Shown here piece after piece: positions 22,580-31,438 of a stretch of 64,000 bases of DNA. The DNA is from Natrialba magadii ATCC 43099 (GTDB lineage Archaea; Halobacteriota; Halobacteria; Halobacteriales; Natrialbaceae). How positions within the stretch are numbered: position 1 is the stretch's first letter; every line of letters starts with the position of its first letter. A program made the position numbers and the translations under genes. The DNA lies in the NCBI RefSeq assembly GCF_000025625.1, contig NC_013922.1, positions 186,001-250,000 of the forward strand, given 5' to 3'. The notes beneath the pieces are model-generated. The model worked only from the letters and a program-made list of their open reading frames with translations, had not been told where the DNA came from and did no database searches.

Positions 22580-22681
22580 ACCTTTATGCGTTTTCGTCCG
22601 TTGTCACTGGCCCTTCCGCCATTCTTGGCAAATATTGCAGTCGGACGTGTCCTCCCACTCCGACAGCGTCCCACGTGTCCC

Positions 22682-24340
22682 CTACCCCGACCCTCTCTCA
22701 GCCCGATCTCGACCGCGTCCCCGCTCTACCAATTCCTCGCGCGAAATCTCCCCCTCGAGAACCGCCACAAGGTCGTCACCGACCCGTTCGGCCGCGAGCA
22801 CGTCCGGATAGATGACGCCGCTCGCCCCACGCTCGCTACACTCAGCCGCCTGTTCAGTCGTGTCGACACGGACGATGCGCGGCACGTCCGTCTCGAGTCC
22901 GGCCACCGCTTCGGCCCGTGCCCGCCGCGGTGTGAGCGCAACGACGAGCGCAGCCTCCTCGAGCCGAGCCTGTTTCCAGACCTGTTCGTTCAACACGTCG
23001 CCGTAGACGTAGTTCTCGCAGGCCGCCTGGATCTCGTCGTACAGCGCCGGATTGTCCTCGATGATGAGCAGTGGTCGCTCTCGCTCGCGGGCCGTACTCG
23101 AGTCCACCAGTTCGCGCCCGCCGTGTTCGAAGTCGACGACGATGATGTGATCCGAGAGGTCGTCGGCGACCGACGTTCGGGTCCCGACCGATTCGCCGAG
23201 CGCGCTGATGACGCCGCGCTCGCGGAGCCAGCGGTTGATCGACTCGGCGTGTCGACCGGTGTACGTTGCCAGCAGCATCGAGAGCGTGGCTGCGAGGACG
23301 ATCGCCTCGAAGACGGGGGCGGCGATCTGCTCCGCTGCCAGCGCCTCGATCGCGATGAAGAGGCTGAAGATGCTCACCTGGTCGAGCGTGAGGCCGGTCA
23401 GCACGGCCGTGCGGCCGTCGAAGCCGGCCCGAAGAAGCAACGCGGCCGCAAGCAGCGGGTTAAGAACGACGATGGCGACCAGGAGGACGAGCGTGTAGCC
23501 GATCGACTCGAGTCCCGGCAGTGTCAGCAACGCGCCGAGCGTGACGAAGAAGATCGGCGAGAAGAAGTCCTCGAGATCGTCGACGGTGTCGACGAGTTCG
23601 AGTGAGTGTGGGTAGTCGTCGGCGACGGCGATACCGGCGGCGAACGCGCCGACGACGATCGAGAGGTTCGCCGCCTCGGCGAGGGCGATGAAGCCGACGA
23701 CGAAGGCGATGCCGACGAGCATCATCACTTCTGAGTCGCCCCGAAGGCGGGCCGTCAGCCGGTGGAAGACGGCGTACCGGATGATGAGTGCGAGCGCGAG
23801 AATGCCGCCAGCGACGGCGAACTGTTCGATGGCGGGCGTTGCCGCGTAGACGAACGCGCTCAGCGAGAGGACGATGAGCACGCCAAGTACGTCCTCCGTG
23901 AAGTGGATCGACTCGGCGAGTCTGGCGTACGTCGGCCGGGTGTCGGCCGCGCTGTCGAGATAGCTGGTCGCGACGAGCGACGAACTCAGTGCGGCGGCGA
24001 CGCCGAGGTAGACGGCGTTGATCGCGTCGAGGCCGAACACGAGTCCCGCGCCGACAGCCAGACCGCCGACGACCGCGACCTGGAGGATACTGACGGCGAC
24101 GCTGATTCGACCCGTCGAACGGACGGCCTCGAGATCGACGTGGATCCCGAACAGGAACACGAGGAAGGCGACGCCCCACTGAGCGAGGTCGAGCAACTGC
24201 GTCTCATCGATGACGACGCCGACGAGGATGCCGGCGAGCAGGTAGAACGGAATCACCGGCAACGATCGCTGTGCGGCGACGACCAGGAGCACTGCCGCGA
24301 TACCGAAGATGAGCGTCAGCGCGAACAGGACGTCATACAT
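22682..24340 (-). CDS. CPA2 cation:proton antiporter with TrkA-N domain, type-2 subunit of module C
   Basis: 552 aa. MYDVLFALTLIFGIAAVLLV, LAQWGVAFLVFLFGIHVDLE, DDLEDFFSPIFFVTLGALL and DQVSIFSLFIAIEAL place it with type-2 proteins. The ion-site helix reads HFTEDVLGV, Glu149-Asp150. Its TrkA-N loop is degenerate (DHIIVVDFEHGGREL), unlike the other two type-2 proteins. The frame is open upstream to 24589, but ATG 24340 has a ribosome-binding site GGGGGTGA with 5-base spacing and the same 8-base overlap (ATGTATGA) with the upstream gene. Confidence 0.92.
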   Translation of the reverse strand: MYDVLFALTLIFGIAAVLLVVAAQRSLPVIPFYLLAGILVGVVIDETQLLDLAQWGVAFLVFLFGIHVDLEAVRSTGRISVAVSILQVAVVGGLAVGAGLVFGLDAINAVYLGVAAALSSSLVATSYLDSAADTRPTYARLAESIHFTEDVLGVLIVLSLSAFVYAATPAIEQFAVAGGILALALIIRYAVFHRLTARLRGDSEVMMLVGIAFVVGFIALAEAANLSIVVGAFAAGIAVADDYPHSLELVDTVDDLEDFFSPIFFVTLGALLTLPGLESIGYTLVLLVAIVVLNPLLAAALLLRAGFDGRTAVLTGLTLDQVSIFSLFIAIEALAAEQIAAPVFEAIVLAATLSMLLATYTGRHAESINRWLRERGVISALGESVGTRTSVADDLSDHIIVVDFEHGGRELVDSSTARERERPLLIIEDNPALYDEIQAACENYVYGDVLNEQVWKQARLEEAALVVALTPRRARAEAVAGLETDVPRIVRVDTTEQAAECSERGASGVIYPDVLAAERVGDDLVAVLEGEISREELVERGRGRDRAERGSG

Positions 24341-26129
24341 CGGTCTCACCCCCGTTTTCGTCGTTTCGCCGATCCCGGTCGTCGTCGCGGTGGCGGGTTC
24401 GATCCCGGCCGCCGTCGCGACTGGCAGCAGTCGGCTCGACCGACTCGTTCGCCCGTAGGGTTTCGCTTCGCGCTCGCTCCGACAGTTCTGCCAGCCGCTG
24501 GTCGAACGCTTCGCGGTCGTCGAACGTTGCGAGCAACTCGGCGAGTTCAGTGCCGACGAGCCCAGCGGTCTCGACGACGTAGTCCGCACCGTCGTCGCGA
24601 AGCCGTTGTGCTGACTCCTCGGTGGTCGCTCGCACGATCGAGATCGTCTCGGGCGTCTCCTCGACCAGCCGCCGGTTGACGTCGTCCCGCGTAGCGACGC
24701 TTACGAGCACGTCCGCCTCGGCGACGTTCGCCTCCTGTCTGATCTCGCCGTGTCTGGCGTTCCCGAAGATGAACTCGTGGTCGCCTTCGGCAAGTTCCTC
24801 GACGTACTCCGCGCCGTCCTCGACGACGACCACGTCTTCGACGGTATCCTCGAGTAGCGTCGCGAGTTCTGCGGTGAATCGGTTGTAGCCGACGATGACG
24901 GCGTGGTCCTCGTACTCCACGGGAGCAGCTTCGATGGTGTCCTCACGCTCGAACCGCGAAAGGTACGGCTCGACTCGCGCGAAGATCTCTCGGTTGTAGC
25001 GAACGTAATACGTCGAAATCGGCATCGTCACCAGCGCCATCAGGCTGAGAAAGCCGAGGATCCCCTCCTCGACGAATCCCTCGTTGACCGCGAGCGCCCC
25101 GAGGACGACGGAGAACTCGCTCACCTGCAACATCGAGATGGTGCCGAGGAACGACGTTTCCATGTCGAAGCGCTGGCTGTAGAACAGCCCGAAGACGATG
25201 GCGAAGTTGATCACGAGCAGCGCCGCACACGCGAGCAGTGCCTCCTGCCAGTAGGCGAGCAACTGGCCGCGCTCCATCTGTAACGCGATGCTCGCGAAGA
25301 AGACGGCGATGAAGAAGTTCGTCGCCGGTCGCATCCGCTCTTTGAGTTCCGTGCTGTAGGGAAGCTGTGCCAGCGAGAGGCCCGCGATGAACGCGCCCAG
25401 TTCGACTGACAACTCGAGTGCCTCCGCGGCGAAGATGAAGACGAACGCCCAGGCGATGCCGACGGTGAACAGCGTGCTCTTGTTTGCGGCACTCGCCCGC
25501 AGTAATGACGGAAGGACGTACTTGCTGGCGGCATAGGCGACGAGGCCGATGAGGGCCATCAGGATGAGCACCCGGCCGATGCTCGTAGCGATTTCGGCGG
25601 TATCGTCGACGGTGCCGACGGCGAGAATCGCGAGCGCCAGCACGAGGTAGATGTCCTGGAAGATGAGGATGCCGACGTCTGCCTTGCCGTACAGCGTCTT
25701 GAGGTCGCCCTTGTCGCCGAGCACCTTGACGATGATCGGCGTCGCGCCGAACGTCGTGGCGAGTGCGAGCATCAGCGATTGAAAGAGTGTGAACTCGAGG
25801 GCGAGTGCGACTGCGGTCGAGGCGATTGCCTGCAACACCGCCTGGCCGACAGCGATTACGCCGACGGGGCGCATGATCTCCTTGATGTCGTCGAATCGCA
25901 TCTCGATCCCAAGCAAGAACAGCAGGAAGCCAAGCCCGAGTTCGGAGAGGATCTCGATCAGCTGGTCCTCCCCGACGATGCCGAGCCCGATCGGTCCGAC
26001 GACGACACCGGTCAGGATGTACGCGACGATCGTGGGCTGGCCGGTCAGCCTGGCGACGTAGCTGAGAACGGCGGCGGCGACGATGAGCAACGCGAAGTCC
26101 GTTGCGAGTGCGATTCCTCCGAGCGACAT
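24333..26129 (-). CDS. CPA2 cation:proton antiporter with TrkA-N domain, type-1 subunit of module C
   Basis: 598 aa. MSLGGIALATDFALLIV, ARLTGQPTIVAYILTGVVVG, FLLFLLGIEMRFDDIKE, LIFQDIYLVLAL with Gln158-Asp159, SMLQVSEFSVVLGAL. TrkA-N starts DHAVIVGYNRFT, again lacking the later glycines. The tail is a highly charged Arg/Asp/Asn stretch (roughly the last 30 residues), unlike the Gly-Thr tail of module A. It is the first gene of a four-gene minus-strand run (modules C then B). Confidence 0.92.
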   Translation of the reverse strand: MSLGGIALATDFALLIVAAAVLSYVARLTGQPTIVAYILTGVVVGPIGLGIVGEDQLIEILSELGLGFLLFLLGIEMRFDDIKEIMRPVGVIAVGQAVLQAIASTAVALALEFTLFQSLMLALATTFGATPIIVKVLGDKGDLKTLYGKADVGILIFQDIYLVLALAILAVGTVDDTAEIATSIGRVLILMALIGLVAYAASKYVLPSLLRASAANKSTLFTVGIAWAFVFIFAAEALELSVELGAFIAGLSLAQLPYSTELKERMRPATNFFIAVFFASIALQMERGQLLAYWQEALLACAALLVINFAIVFGLFYSQRFDMETSFLGTISMLQVSEFSVVLGALAVNEGFVEEGILGFLSLMALVTMPISTYYVRYNREIFARVEPYLSRFEREDTIEAAPVEYEDHAVIVGYNRFTAELATLLEDTVEDVVVVEDGAEYVEELAEGDHEFIFGNARHGEIRQEANVAEADVLVSVATRDDVNRRLVEETPETISIVRATTEESAQRLRDDGADYVVETAGLVGTELAELLATFDDREAFDQRLAELSERARSETLRANESVEPTAASRDGGRDRTRHRDDDRDRRNDENGGETDV

Positions 26130-26458
26130 GATCGGTATCGAGAGCTGGTGTCAGTGTGTGGCCGGTGGCTGGTGGCCGGTAGTCGGTGGCCGGTAGCCAG
26201 GACCTCGTGCAACCGACCGAGGCAATTCCACCCGACTCGAGTCGACCCAACTCGATCTGACCACTTCGTCCCGGTCTGAACGCACCGACACCGGTACCTG
26301 CACACACCTGGTCACTGTCCATACCACACGACCGGAACGGCCGAATTGACGGTCCAGGATACCTCGTCCCACCAGAAAAGGGTTCGCGCTGCACACCAGC
26401 TGTAGGCCGTGATTTACTCCGCCAGTCTGCCTGTCAGCCGTCCAATTGAATGTTAGTG
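26130..26458. other. Intergenic region with short degenerate repeats
   Basis: This gap is the upstream region of antiporter module C and lies beyond the 3' end of mgsA, both on the minus strand. Around 26155-26205 the word GGTGGCCGGTAG and close variants recur two to three times. No convincing open frame and no clear TATA box was seen. Confidence 0.45.
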
Positions 26459-26827
26459 TTACTCGAGTAACCCCTCGACTAGCAACTCCGCCGACGCGAG
26501 GTTGGTCGCGAGGGCAACGTCGTGGACGTCACAGATGCGCAGCAGTGCCGAGATGTCGGGTTCGTGGGGCTGGGCGCGAAGCGGGTCGCGCAGGAAGACG
26601 ATGCCGTCGAGTTCGTCCGCGGCGACTTCGGCACCGATCATCAGGTCGCCGCCGTAGGGGCCGGACTCCTTGCGTTCGACCTCGAGGTCAGTCTCCTCCT
26701 GCAGCCGCTTGCCCGTCGTGCCGGTCGCGACGAGGTCGCAGTCGGTGAGCGTCGACTCGTGACGCGTCGCGAACTCGATCAGTGCGGGTTTCTTTTCGTC
26801 GTGCGCGATTAGTGCAATGCGGCCCAT
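26459..26827 (-). CDS. mgsA: Methylglyoxal synthase
   Basis: 122 aa, the core of the family, shorter than the roughly 150-aa bacterial enzyme. Begins MGRIALIAHDEKKPALIEFA; contains LVATGTTGKRL (phosphate-binding loop), SGPYGGDLMIGAEVA with the catalytic Asp region, and FLRDPLRAQPHEPDISALLR with the conserved Asp, His and Asp. It converts dihydroxyacetone phosphate to methylglyoxal and phosphate. ATG 26827 is chosen because the longer frame adds unrelated Pro/Arg-rich sequence. Divergent from a VOC protein. Confidence 0.9.
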   Translation of the reverse strand: MGRIALIAHDEKKPALIEFATRHESTLTDCDLVATGTTGKRLQEETDLEVERKESGPYGGDLMIGAEVAADELDGIVFLRDPLRAQPHEPDISALLRICDVHDVALATNLASAELLVEGLLE

Positions 26828-26990
26828 ACGGCGTGGTCGACGGCCCAACGGGTAAGTCGTCGACTCGCATGTGAGCGGTCCGGGCAGGTGTGACTGGCTC
26901 GGCGTGATGTGGGAGAGCCGCGTGCGTCGAACGCGGGGACGGCAACGATGGAGGCGAACGTTTTTCCGCACGGGCTGTCCGGCTTTCGCT

Positions 26991-27473
26991 ATGCCAGCGC
27001 CATCACCACCATCATCCTCGCCATCGACGCCAGCTGATGCGCCGTCCTCCCAGCCCGAAGCCCACCACGTCGGCATCACCGTCGACGACCTCGACACCGT
27101 CCTCCCGTTCTACCGCGATGTTCTCGGTCTCTCGGTCGTCGACGAGTTCAGTGTCGCCGGCGACGAACTCGCCACCGCCATCGACGTCGCGGACGCGAGC
27201 GGCACGTTCGTCCACCTCGAAGGCCAAGATGGGAACGGCTCCCGCATCGAACTCGTCTCGTTCGAACCCGCCGCTCGAGACGCACCGGCAGCAGGGCTCA
27301 ACCAGCCCGGCGCGACCCACATCGGCCTTCAGGTCGGCGATCTCGACTCGTTCTACGCAAATCTGGACGACGAGGTCACGACACTGAGCGAGCCCCGAAC
27401 GACCGACAGCGGAACGACGATTCTCTTCTTGCGCGATCCGGAGGGGAATCTCGTCGAAGTACTCGAGTCCTGA
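26991..27473 (+). CDS. VOC (glyoxalase/bleomycin-resistance-like) protein
   Basis: 160 aa. After a 24-residue Pro/Ser-rich leader come two beta-alpha-beta-beta-beta repeats: AHHVGITVDDLDTVLPFYRD through RIELVSF, and THIGLQVGDLDSFYANL through ILFLRDPEGNLVEVLE. Conserved His and Glu positions fit metal binding. Proteins of this type include methylmalonyl-CoA epimerase, lactoylglutathione lyase and dioxygenases. Its position opposite methylglyoxal synthase is compatible with methylglyoxal handling, but that is inference; haloarchaea lack glutathione. Confidence 0.85.
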   Translation: MPAPSPPSSSPSTPADAPSSQPEAHHVGITVDDLDTVLPFYRDVLGLSVVDEFSVAGDELATAIDVADASGTFVHLEGQDGNGSRIELVSFEPAARDAPAAGLNQPGATHIGLQVGDLDSFYANLDDEVTTLSEPRTTDSGTTILFLRDPEGNLVEVLES

Positions 27474-27564
27474 GCAACAATGACCGTGGCCGGTAGCCGA
27501 GTCTCGATCACCAAACACAGAGACAGCCACTGGGACCCAGGAGAGAGCCTAAGCAGACAGCGCG

Positions 27565-27933
27565 TTACTCACGTTCGAACGTCGACCGGACCTGTTCGAC
27601 GTCGGTCTCACAGGAGGGACAGGTTTCCTTCTCCTCGGCGATGTAGACCGACTTGCACGTCGAACACTGGAACAGATTGCCGCTCGCGCCGGTTCTCGAG
27701 TTGGCGGCCGACTCTGCTTCCGGCGACGGCGTCTCGGCGGCGTCGGTGCCGCCGAACAATGACCTGAGTCCGAGGCTGGCCCCGCTGTCAGTGTCGGACT
27801 GCGTCGTCCCGCCTGCACGCGCCGAGAGTTGCGTGCTGGTACTGGGGCTCGTTCTGCGCCGAAGTGTCGACTGTACGTGGTCACGAACGCGGCCGAACTG
27901 CAACAGTGGCTTCATCTTCCGACGAATGTCCAT
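27565..27933 (-). CDS. Zinc-ribbon protein, unknown function
   Basis: 122 aa. A basic N-terminus (MDIRRKMKPLLQFGRVRDHV) and a long Ser/Thr/Gly-rich linker lead to a C-terminal rubredoxin-like zinc ribbon, FQCSTCKSVYIAEEKETCPSCETDV (two CxxC pairs). ATG 27933 is chosen over a longer frame because the extension is not conserved-looking. Divergent from pyrF with about 170 bp between them. Confidence 0.72.
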   Translation of the reverse strand: MDIRRKMKPLLQFGRVRDHVQSTLRRRTSPSTSTQLSARAGGTTQSDTDSGASLGLRSLFGGTDAAETPSPEAESAANSRTGASGNLFQCSTCKSVYIAEEKETCPSCETDVEQVRSTFERE

Positions 27934-28103
27934 ACACGGTGTATGTAGCATCACGCGGAAGTAGATGCTGTCTAAAATATTTGGTGGCCACCTATGTTGG
28001 GTGTTCACCCCTTTCACAGAGATTCGCTGTCGGTCGTCGTGCGCGCTCACCGCGCTCCGGCCGGATAGGAAGCTTTTCGACCCTCGCGGCGGGAGTCGCC
28101 TGC

Positions 28104-28955
28104 ATGAACTTCTTCGACCGCCTGCACGACCGCATCCGCACGGTCGACAGCGTCGTCAGCGTCGGCCTCGATCCAGACCTGTCTCGCATTCCCGATCACC
28201 TCGCCGAGTACGACCTCCCGCGATGGGCGTTCAATCGCCGGATCATCGACGCGACCCACGAACACGCCGCGGTCTACAAACCGAACGCCGCCTTCTACGA
28301 GGACCCCGACGGCTGGGCCGCACTCGAGGAGACCGTCGCCTACGCCCATGGCAAGGGCGTGCCCGTTCTGCTCGACGCCAAGCGCGCGGATATCGGGAAT
28401 ACGACCCGCCAGTACGCTCAGATTCTCGAGAAGGTCGACGCGATCACGGTCAACCCCTACATGGGCCGGGACTCCCTGCAGCCGTTCCTCGCCGACGAGG
28501 AGTCGGGTGTCTTCATCCTCTGTCGCACGTCGAATCCCGGCGGCGCGGACATCCAGGATCTCGAACTCGAGTCCGGCGAGCCAGTGTACGAACGCGTCGC
28601 CGCGCTGGCGGATCTCTGGAACGAGAACGACAACGTCGGCCTCGTCGTCGGCGCGACGAAACCCGAGGAACTCGAAGAGCTCCGCGAGCAGGTGCCCGAC
28701 CTGCCGTTCCTCGTCCCCGGCGTGGGCGCGCAGGGCGGCGACGCCGAGGCGGCCGTCGAGTTCGGACTGGCGAACGGCGTCGGGCTGGTGAACTCCTCGC
28801 GCGGTATCATTTTTGCGGGTGAAAATAGCGAGGCGCAAAGCGCCTCGAACAGTCGAGCGGCGGAGCCGCGAGACAACGATGGCGAGGAGTTCGCCACGGC
28901 GAGCGGTCAGGCGGCAAAGCGACTCAAGAAGCGGCTCAATCAGTACCGGGACTGA
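28104..28955 (+). CDS. pyrF: Orotidine 5'-phosphate decarboxylase
   Basis: 283 aa. Begins MNFFDRLHDRIRTVDSVVSV; catalytic DAKRADIGNT gives Asp91, Lys93 and Asp96 of the D-x-K-x-x-D signature. GGDAEAAVEFGLANGVGL and VNSSRGIIFAG form the phosphate-binding end. It makes UMP from OMP, last step of pyrimidine synthesis. Near the C-terminus (about residues 242-266) is a polar insertion, AQSASNSRAAEPRDNDGE, encoded by two palindromes (separate entry), which makes it slightly longer than usual. An AAGCTTTTC tract about 30 bp before the ATG may be the promoter. Confidence 0.95.
   Translation: MNFFDRLHDRIRTVDSVVSVGLDPDLSRIPDHLAEYDLPRWAFNRRIIDATHEHAAVYKPNAAFYEDPDGWAALEETVAYAHGKGVPVLLDAKRADIGNTTRQYAQILEKVDAITVNPYMGRDSLQPFLADEESGVFILCRTSNPGGADIQDLELESGEPVYERVAALADLWNENDNVGLVVGATKPEELEELREQVPDLPFLVPGVGAQGGDAEAAVEFGLANGVGLVNSSRGIIFAGENSEAQSASNSRAAEPRDNDGEEFATASGQAAKRLKKRLNQYRD
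28830..28869. repeat. Double palindrome inserted in frame in pyrF
   Basis: Two adjacent dyads: GAGGCGC-AAA-GCGCCTC (28830-28846) and GCGGC-GGA-GCCGC (28857-28869). They fall inside pyrF between the phosphate-binding loop and the C-terminal helix, and their translation looks like filler. This resembles short palindromic elements that insert in coding sequence without breaking the frame. Confidence 0.6.
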
Positions 28956-29017
28956 GCGACGACCTATTCAGTACAGCGGTCTTTCTACACCTCTCCACTC
29001 CAACCCAACTGTAGCGC

Positions 29018-29356
29018 TCACTCGTTCTGAGTCGTACTCGAGTTCGAGTCCGGGTTCGAGTCTGCGTCCGATTCCACGCCACCACAGTCTGACTCGACGA
29101 CTCGACCGATCACACGCCCGTCGCGTACTCGATCCGTAATCTCGACCACAACGTCGACCTCGACCGGAACAGTGCCCGCCTCCGACTCCGCAGGCAGTTT
29201 CTCAGCACCGATCTCGTCACGCGAAACGACGATCGGAAGCGGGCTGGACTCGAGTGGATGGGGAGCGACGAACTCTCCGTCGCGCTCCTCGAGGGTGACG
29301 CAGAATCGCTTGCCGACGCCGACGGCGGACTCGAGTTGGTTTCGGATTGAGGTCAC
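29018..29356 (-). CDS. Haloarchaeal hypothetical protein, beta-rich
   Basis: 112 aa from a GTG start at 29356. The first 90 residues alternate hydrophobic and charged positions as in a small beta barrel (RFCVTLEERDGEFVAPH, LPIVVSRDEIG, TVPVEVDVVVEITDRVRDGR). The tail is Asp/Ser/Asn-rich. It may be TRAM-like or OB-like; I do not assign a family. It follows the zinc-finger gene at 29369 by 12 bp and is probably co-transcribed. Confidence 0.65.
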   Translation of the reverse strand: MTSIRNQLESAVGVGKRFCVTLEERDGEFVAPHPLESSPLPIVVSRDEIGAEKLPAESEAGTVPVEVDVVVEITDRVRDGRVIGRVVESDCGGVESDADSNPDSNSSTTQNE

Positions 29357-29368
29357 GGATGCGAGTCC

Positions 29369-29554
29369 TCAGAAGCGGTGAACATCGACATCGTCCGAGT
29401 TTGGGTCCTTGCCTGGCTGGGCCTGTGCGGCACAGTCAGCACAGAGGCTCAGGCGTCGCTCGTAGTGCTGTTCGCAGGCGAGCGTTCCACAGTTGTCACA
29501 GCGCTCCTGGGCCGGGCGCGATTCGCAGATCTGACAGAGGCCGCTGACGCTCAT
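29369..29554 (-). CDS. Small zinc-finger protein
   Basis: 61 aa. CQICESRPAQERCDNCGTLACEQHYERRLSLCADC holds four Cys pairs/His arranged for two zinc ions, like a B-box or treble-clef finger. Haloarchaea encode many such tiny zinc proteins, a few of which affect motility, biofilm or lipid phenotypes; this one's role is unknown. ATG start; first gene of a likely two-gene unit with 29018-29356. Confidence 0.75.
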   Translation of the reverse strand: MSVSGLCQICESRPAQERCDNCGTLACEQHYERRLSLCADCAAQAQPGKDPNSDDVDVHRF

Positions 29555-29669
29555 ACGGACAGTAGGGGTTCGAGCATCTTGAAACTGGAGCCGGCGTCAT
29601 CCCTCTATGTGTGGCAATTGGTAACCAGGGACGAGAAAGCTTTTGGCGTGTGGCCCGCTACCGGTTGGT

Positions 29670-31271
29670 ATGAGCCGTGACCGGGCTCTTCTCGAGCGAG
29701 CCCTGGACCGTGGCGAACAGGACGGTGGCAGCGTCGAATTCAAGGAACGGCTTTCACGTGACGTTCATCTCGAGAGTGGGCGACGCGAGAGCCTGGCGGC
29801 CCAGCTTCGACACCGATTGCTCTCCGGTGACGGAGAGGCGACGTACGTCGTCGGCGTGACGGACGATGGCGGACTCGCCGGGGTCAATCCCACTACCTTC
29901 TCCGAGACGATGGATGTTCTCTCGTTGCTCGCCGAGGAGGCTGACGCTCACATCGACGATGTCCAGACCTGGGGCATTAATCAGGGACTCGTCGGCGTCG
30001 CGACGATCAACGAAGGCAGCGTCCTCGAGACGGACGACGAACACGTCGTCGTCGGTACGGCGGGGCACGTCGACCACGGCAAAAGTACGCTCGTGGGCTC
30101 ACTCGTCACCGGAAACCCGGACGACGGTGACGGGGCGACGCGATCGTATCTCGACGTCCAGCCCCACGAAGTCGAGCGTGGGCTCTCGGCGGACCTCTCC
30201 TACGCAGTCTACGGCTTCGACGAGGACGGTCCCGTCCGCGTTCGCAACCCGAACCGGAAGGCAGACCGCGCAGGCGTGGTCGAAGAGGCGGATCGGCTGG
30301 TCTCGTTCGTCGACACCGTCGGCCACGAGCCGTGGCTCCGAACGACGATTCGCGGCCTCGTCGGGCAGAAACTCGACTACGGACTGCTGGTCGTCGCCGC
30401 CGATGACGGACCGACCCGAACGACTCGAGAGCATCTTGGCGTCCTGCTCGCGACCGAACTCCCGACGATCGTCGCAATTACGAAAACTGACGCGGTCAGC
30501 GACGAACGCGTCGAGGACGTCGAACGCGAAGTCGAGAGACTCCTTCGGGAGGTCGAAAAGTCACCGCTTCGCGTCGCCCGCCACGGCGTCGACACCGCAC
30601 TCGAGGAGATCGGCGAACGCGTCGTTCCGATCGTCGAGACCAGCGCGATCACGATGGACGGCCTCGACACGCTCGACGAACTCTTCGACCATCTCCCCAA
30701 GACCTCACAGGACACCGGCGAGTTCCGGATGTACGTCGACCGCAGCTACTCGGTGACCGGCGTCGGCGCGGTCGCCTCGGGAACTGTCAAGTCCGGCGAG
30801 GTCGAGGCCGGCGACGAACTCCTGATCGGGCCGATGCCGGACGGCCGCTTCCAGGAGGTCGAAGTCCGTTCGATCGAGATGCACTACCACCGGGTCGACC
30901 AGGCACAGGCCGGCCGCATCGTCGGCATCGCGCTCAAGGGTATCAAAGAGAGCGCAATCGAACGCGGCATGGTCCTCCTTCCGCGAGACGCCGACCCGGA
31001 TCCGGTCCGCGAGTTCGAGGCCGAAGTCATGGTGCTCAACCACCCGACCCGGATCGGCGACGGCTACGAACCCGTCGTCCACCTCGAGACGATCGGCGAG
31101 GCGGCCGCGTTCCACCCCGACGAAGGCCGACTCCTGCCGGGCGATACGGGCGAAACCACTGTCCGATTCAAGTTCCGCCCGTACCTCGTCGAGGAGGGCC
31201 AGAAGTTCGTCTTCCGCGAGGGCCGGAGCAAGGGCGTTGGAACGGTCACTGACGTCCAGCCACTCGAGTAG
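29670..31271 (+). CDS. GTPBP1-like translational GTPase
   Basis: 533 aa. An N-terminal alpha/beta domain (about 1-120) precedes the G domain: GTAGHVDHGKSTLVGSL (G1, about 130), DTVGHEPWLRTT (G3), TKTD (G4), then EF-Tu-like beta-barrel domains II and III (YSVTGVGAVASGTVKSGEV; TVRFKFRPYLVEEGQKFVFR). This is the archaeal GTPBP1/AGP-1 group related to EF-Tu and SelB; exact role in translation or RNA decay is unsettled. Start ATG 29670 is chosen because the nine upstream residues fall before an AAGCTTTTGG promoter-like tract. Confidence 0.9.
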   Translation: MSRDRALLERALDRGEQDGGSVEFKERLSRDVHLESGRRESLAAQLRHRLLSGDGEATYVVGVTDDGGLAGVNPTTFSETMDVLSLLAEEADAHIDDVQTWGINQGLVGVATINEGSVLETDDEHVVVGTAGHVDHGKSTLVGSLVTGNPDDGDGATRSYLDVQPHEVERGLSADLSYAVYGFDEDGPVRVRNPNRKADRAGVVEEADRLVSFVDTVGHEPWLRTTIRGLVGQKLDYGLLVVAADDGPTRTTREHLGVLLATELPTIVAITKTDAVSDERVEDVEREVERLLREVEKSPLRVARHGVDTALEEIGERVVPIVETSAITMDGLDTLDELFDHLPKTSQDTGEFRMYVDRSYSVTGVGAVASGTVKSGEVEAGDELLIGPMPDGRFQEVEVRSIEMHYHRVDQAQAGRIVGIALKGIKESAIERGMVLLPRDADPDPVREFEAEVMVLNHPTRIGDGYEPVVHLETIGEAAAFHPDEGRLLPGDTGETTVRFKFRPYLVEEGQKFVFREGRSKGVGTVTDVQPLE

Positions 31272-31281
31272 CACCGCTCGC

Positions 31282-31376
31282 ACACCGCCGGAGCACGCCA
31301 CTCGCACATACCACCCGCATACACCGCCGGAGCACGCCACTCGCACATACCACCCGCATACACCGCCGGAACACGG
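31282..31376. repeat. 39-bp tandem repeat, 2.4 copies
   Basis: ACACCGCCGG recurs at 31282, 31321 and 31360, 39 bp apart, with units identical over almost their whole length apart from a single G/A change in the third. It lies just after the GTPase stop and before the next gene. Function unknown; a spacer minisatellite or transcription-end region. Confidence 0.85.
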
Positions 31377-31438
31377 TCACCACGGTCCCATCGTTCTGTT
31401 CCGACACACTTTTCGACTAGCTGCCACCTCGTTCGGCC

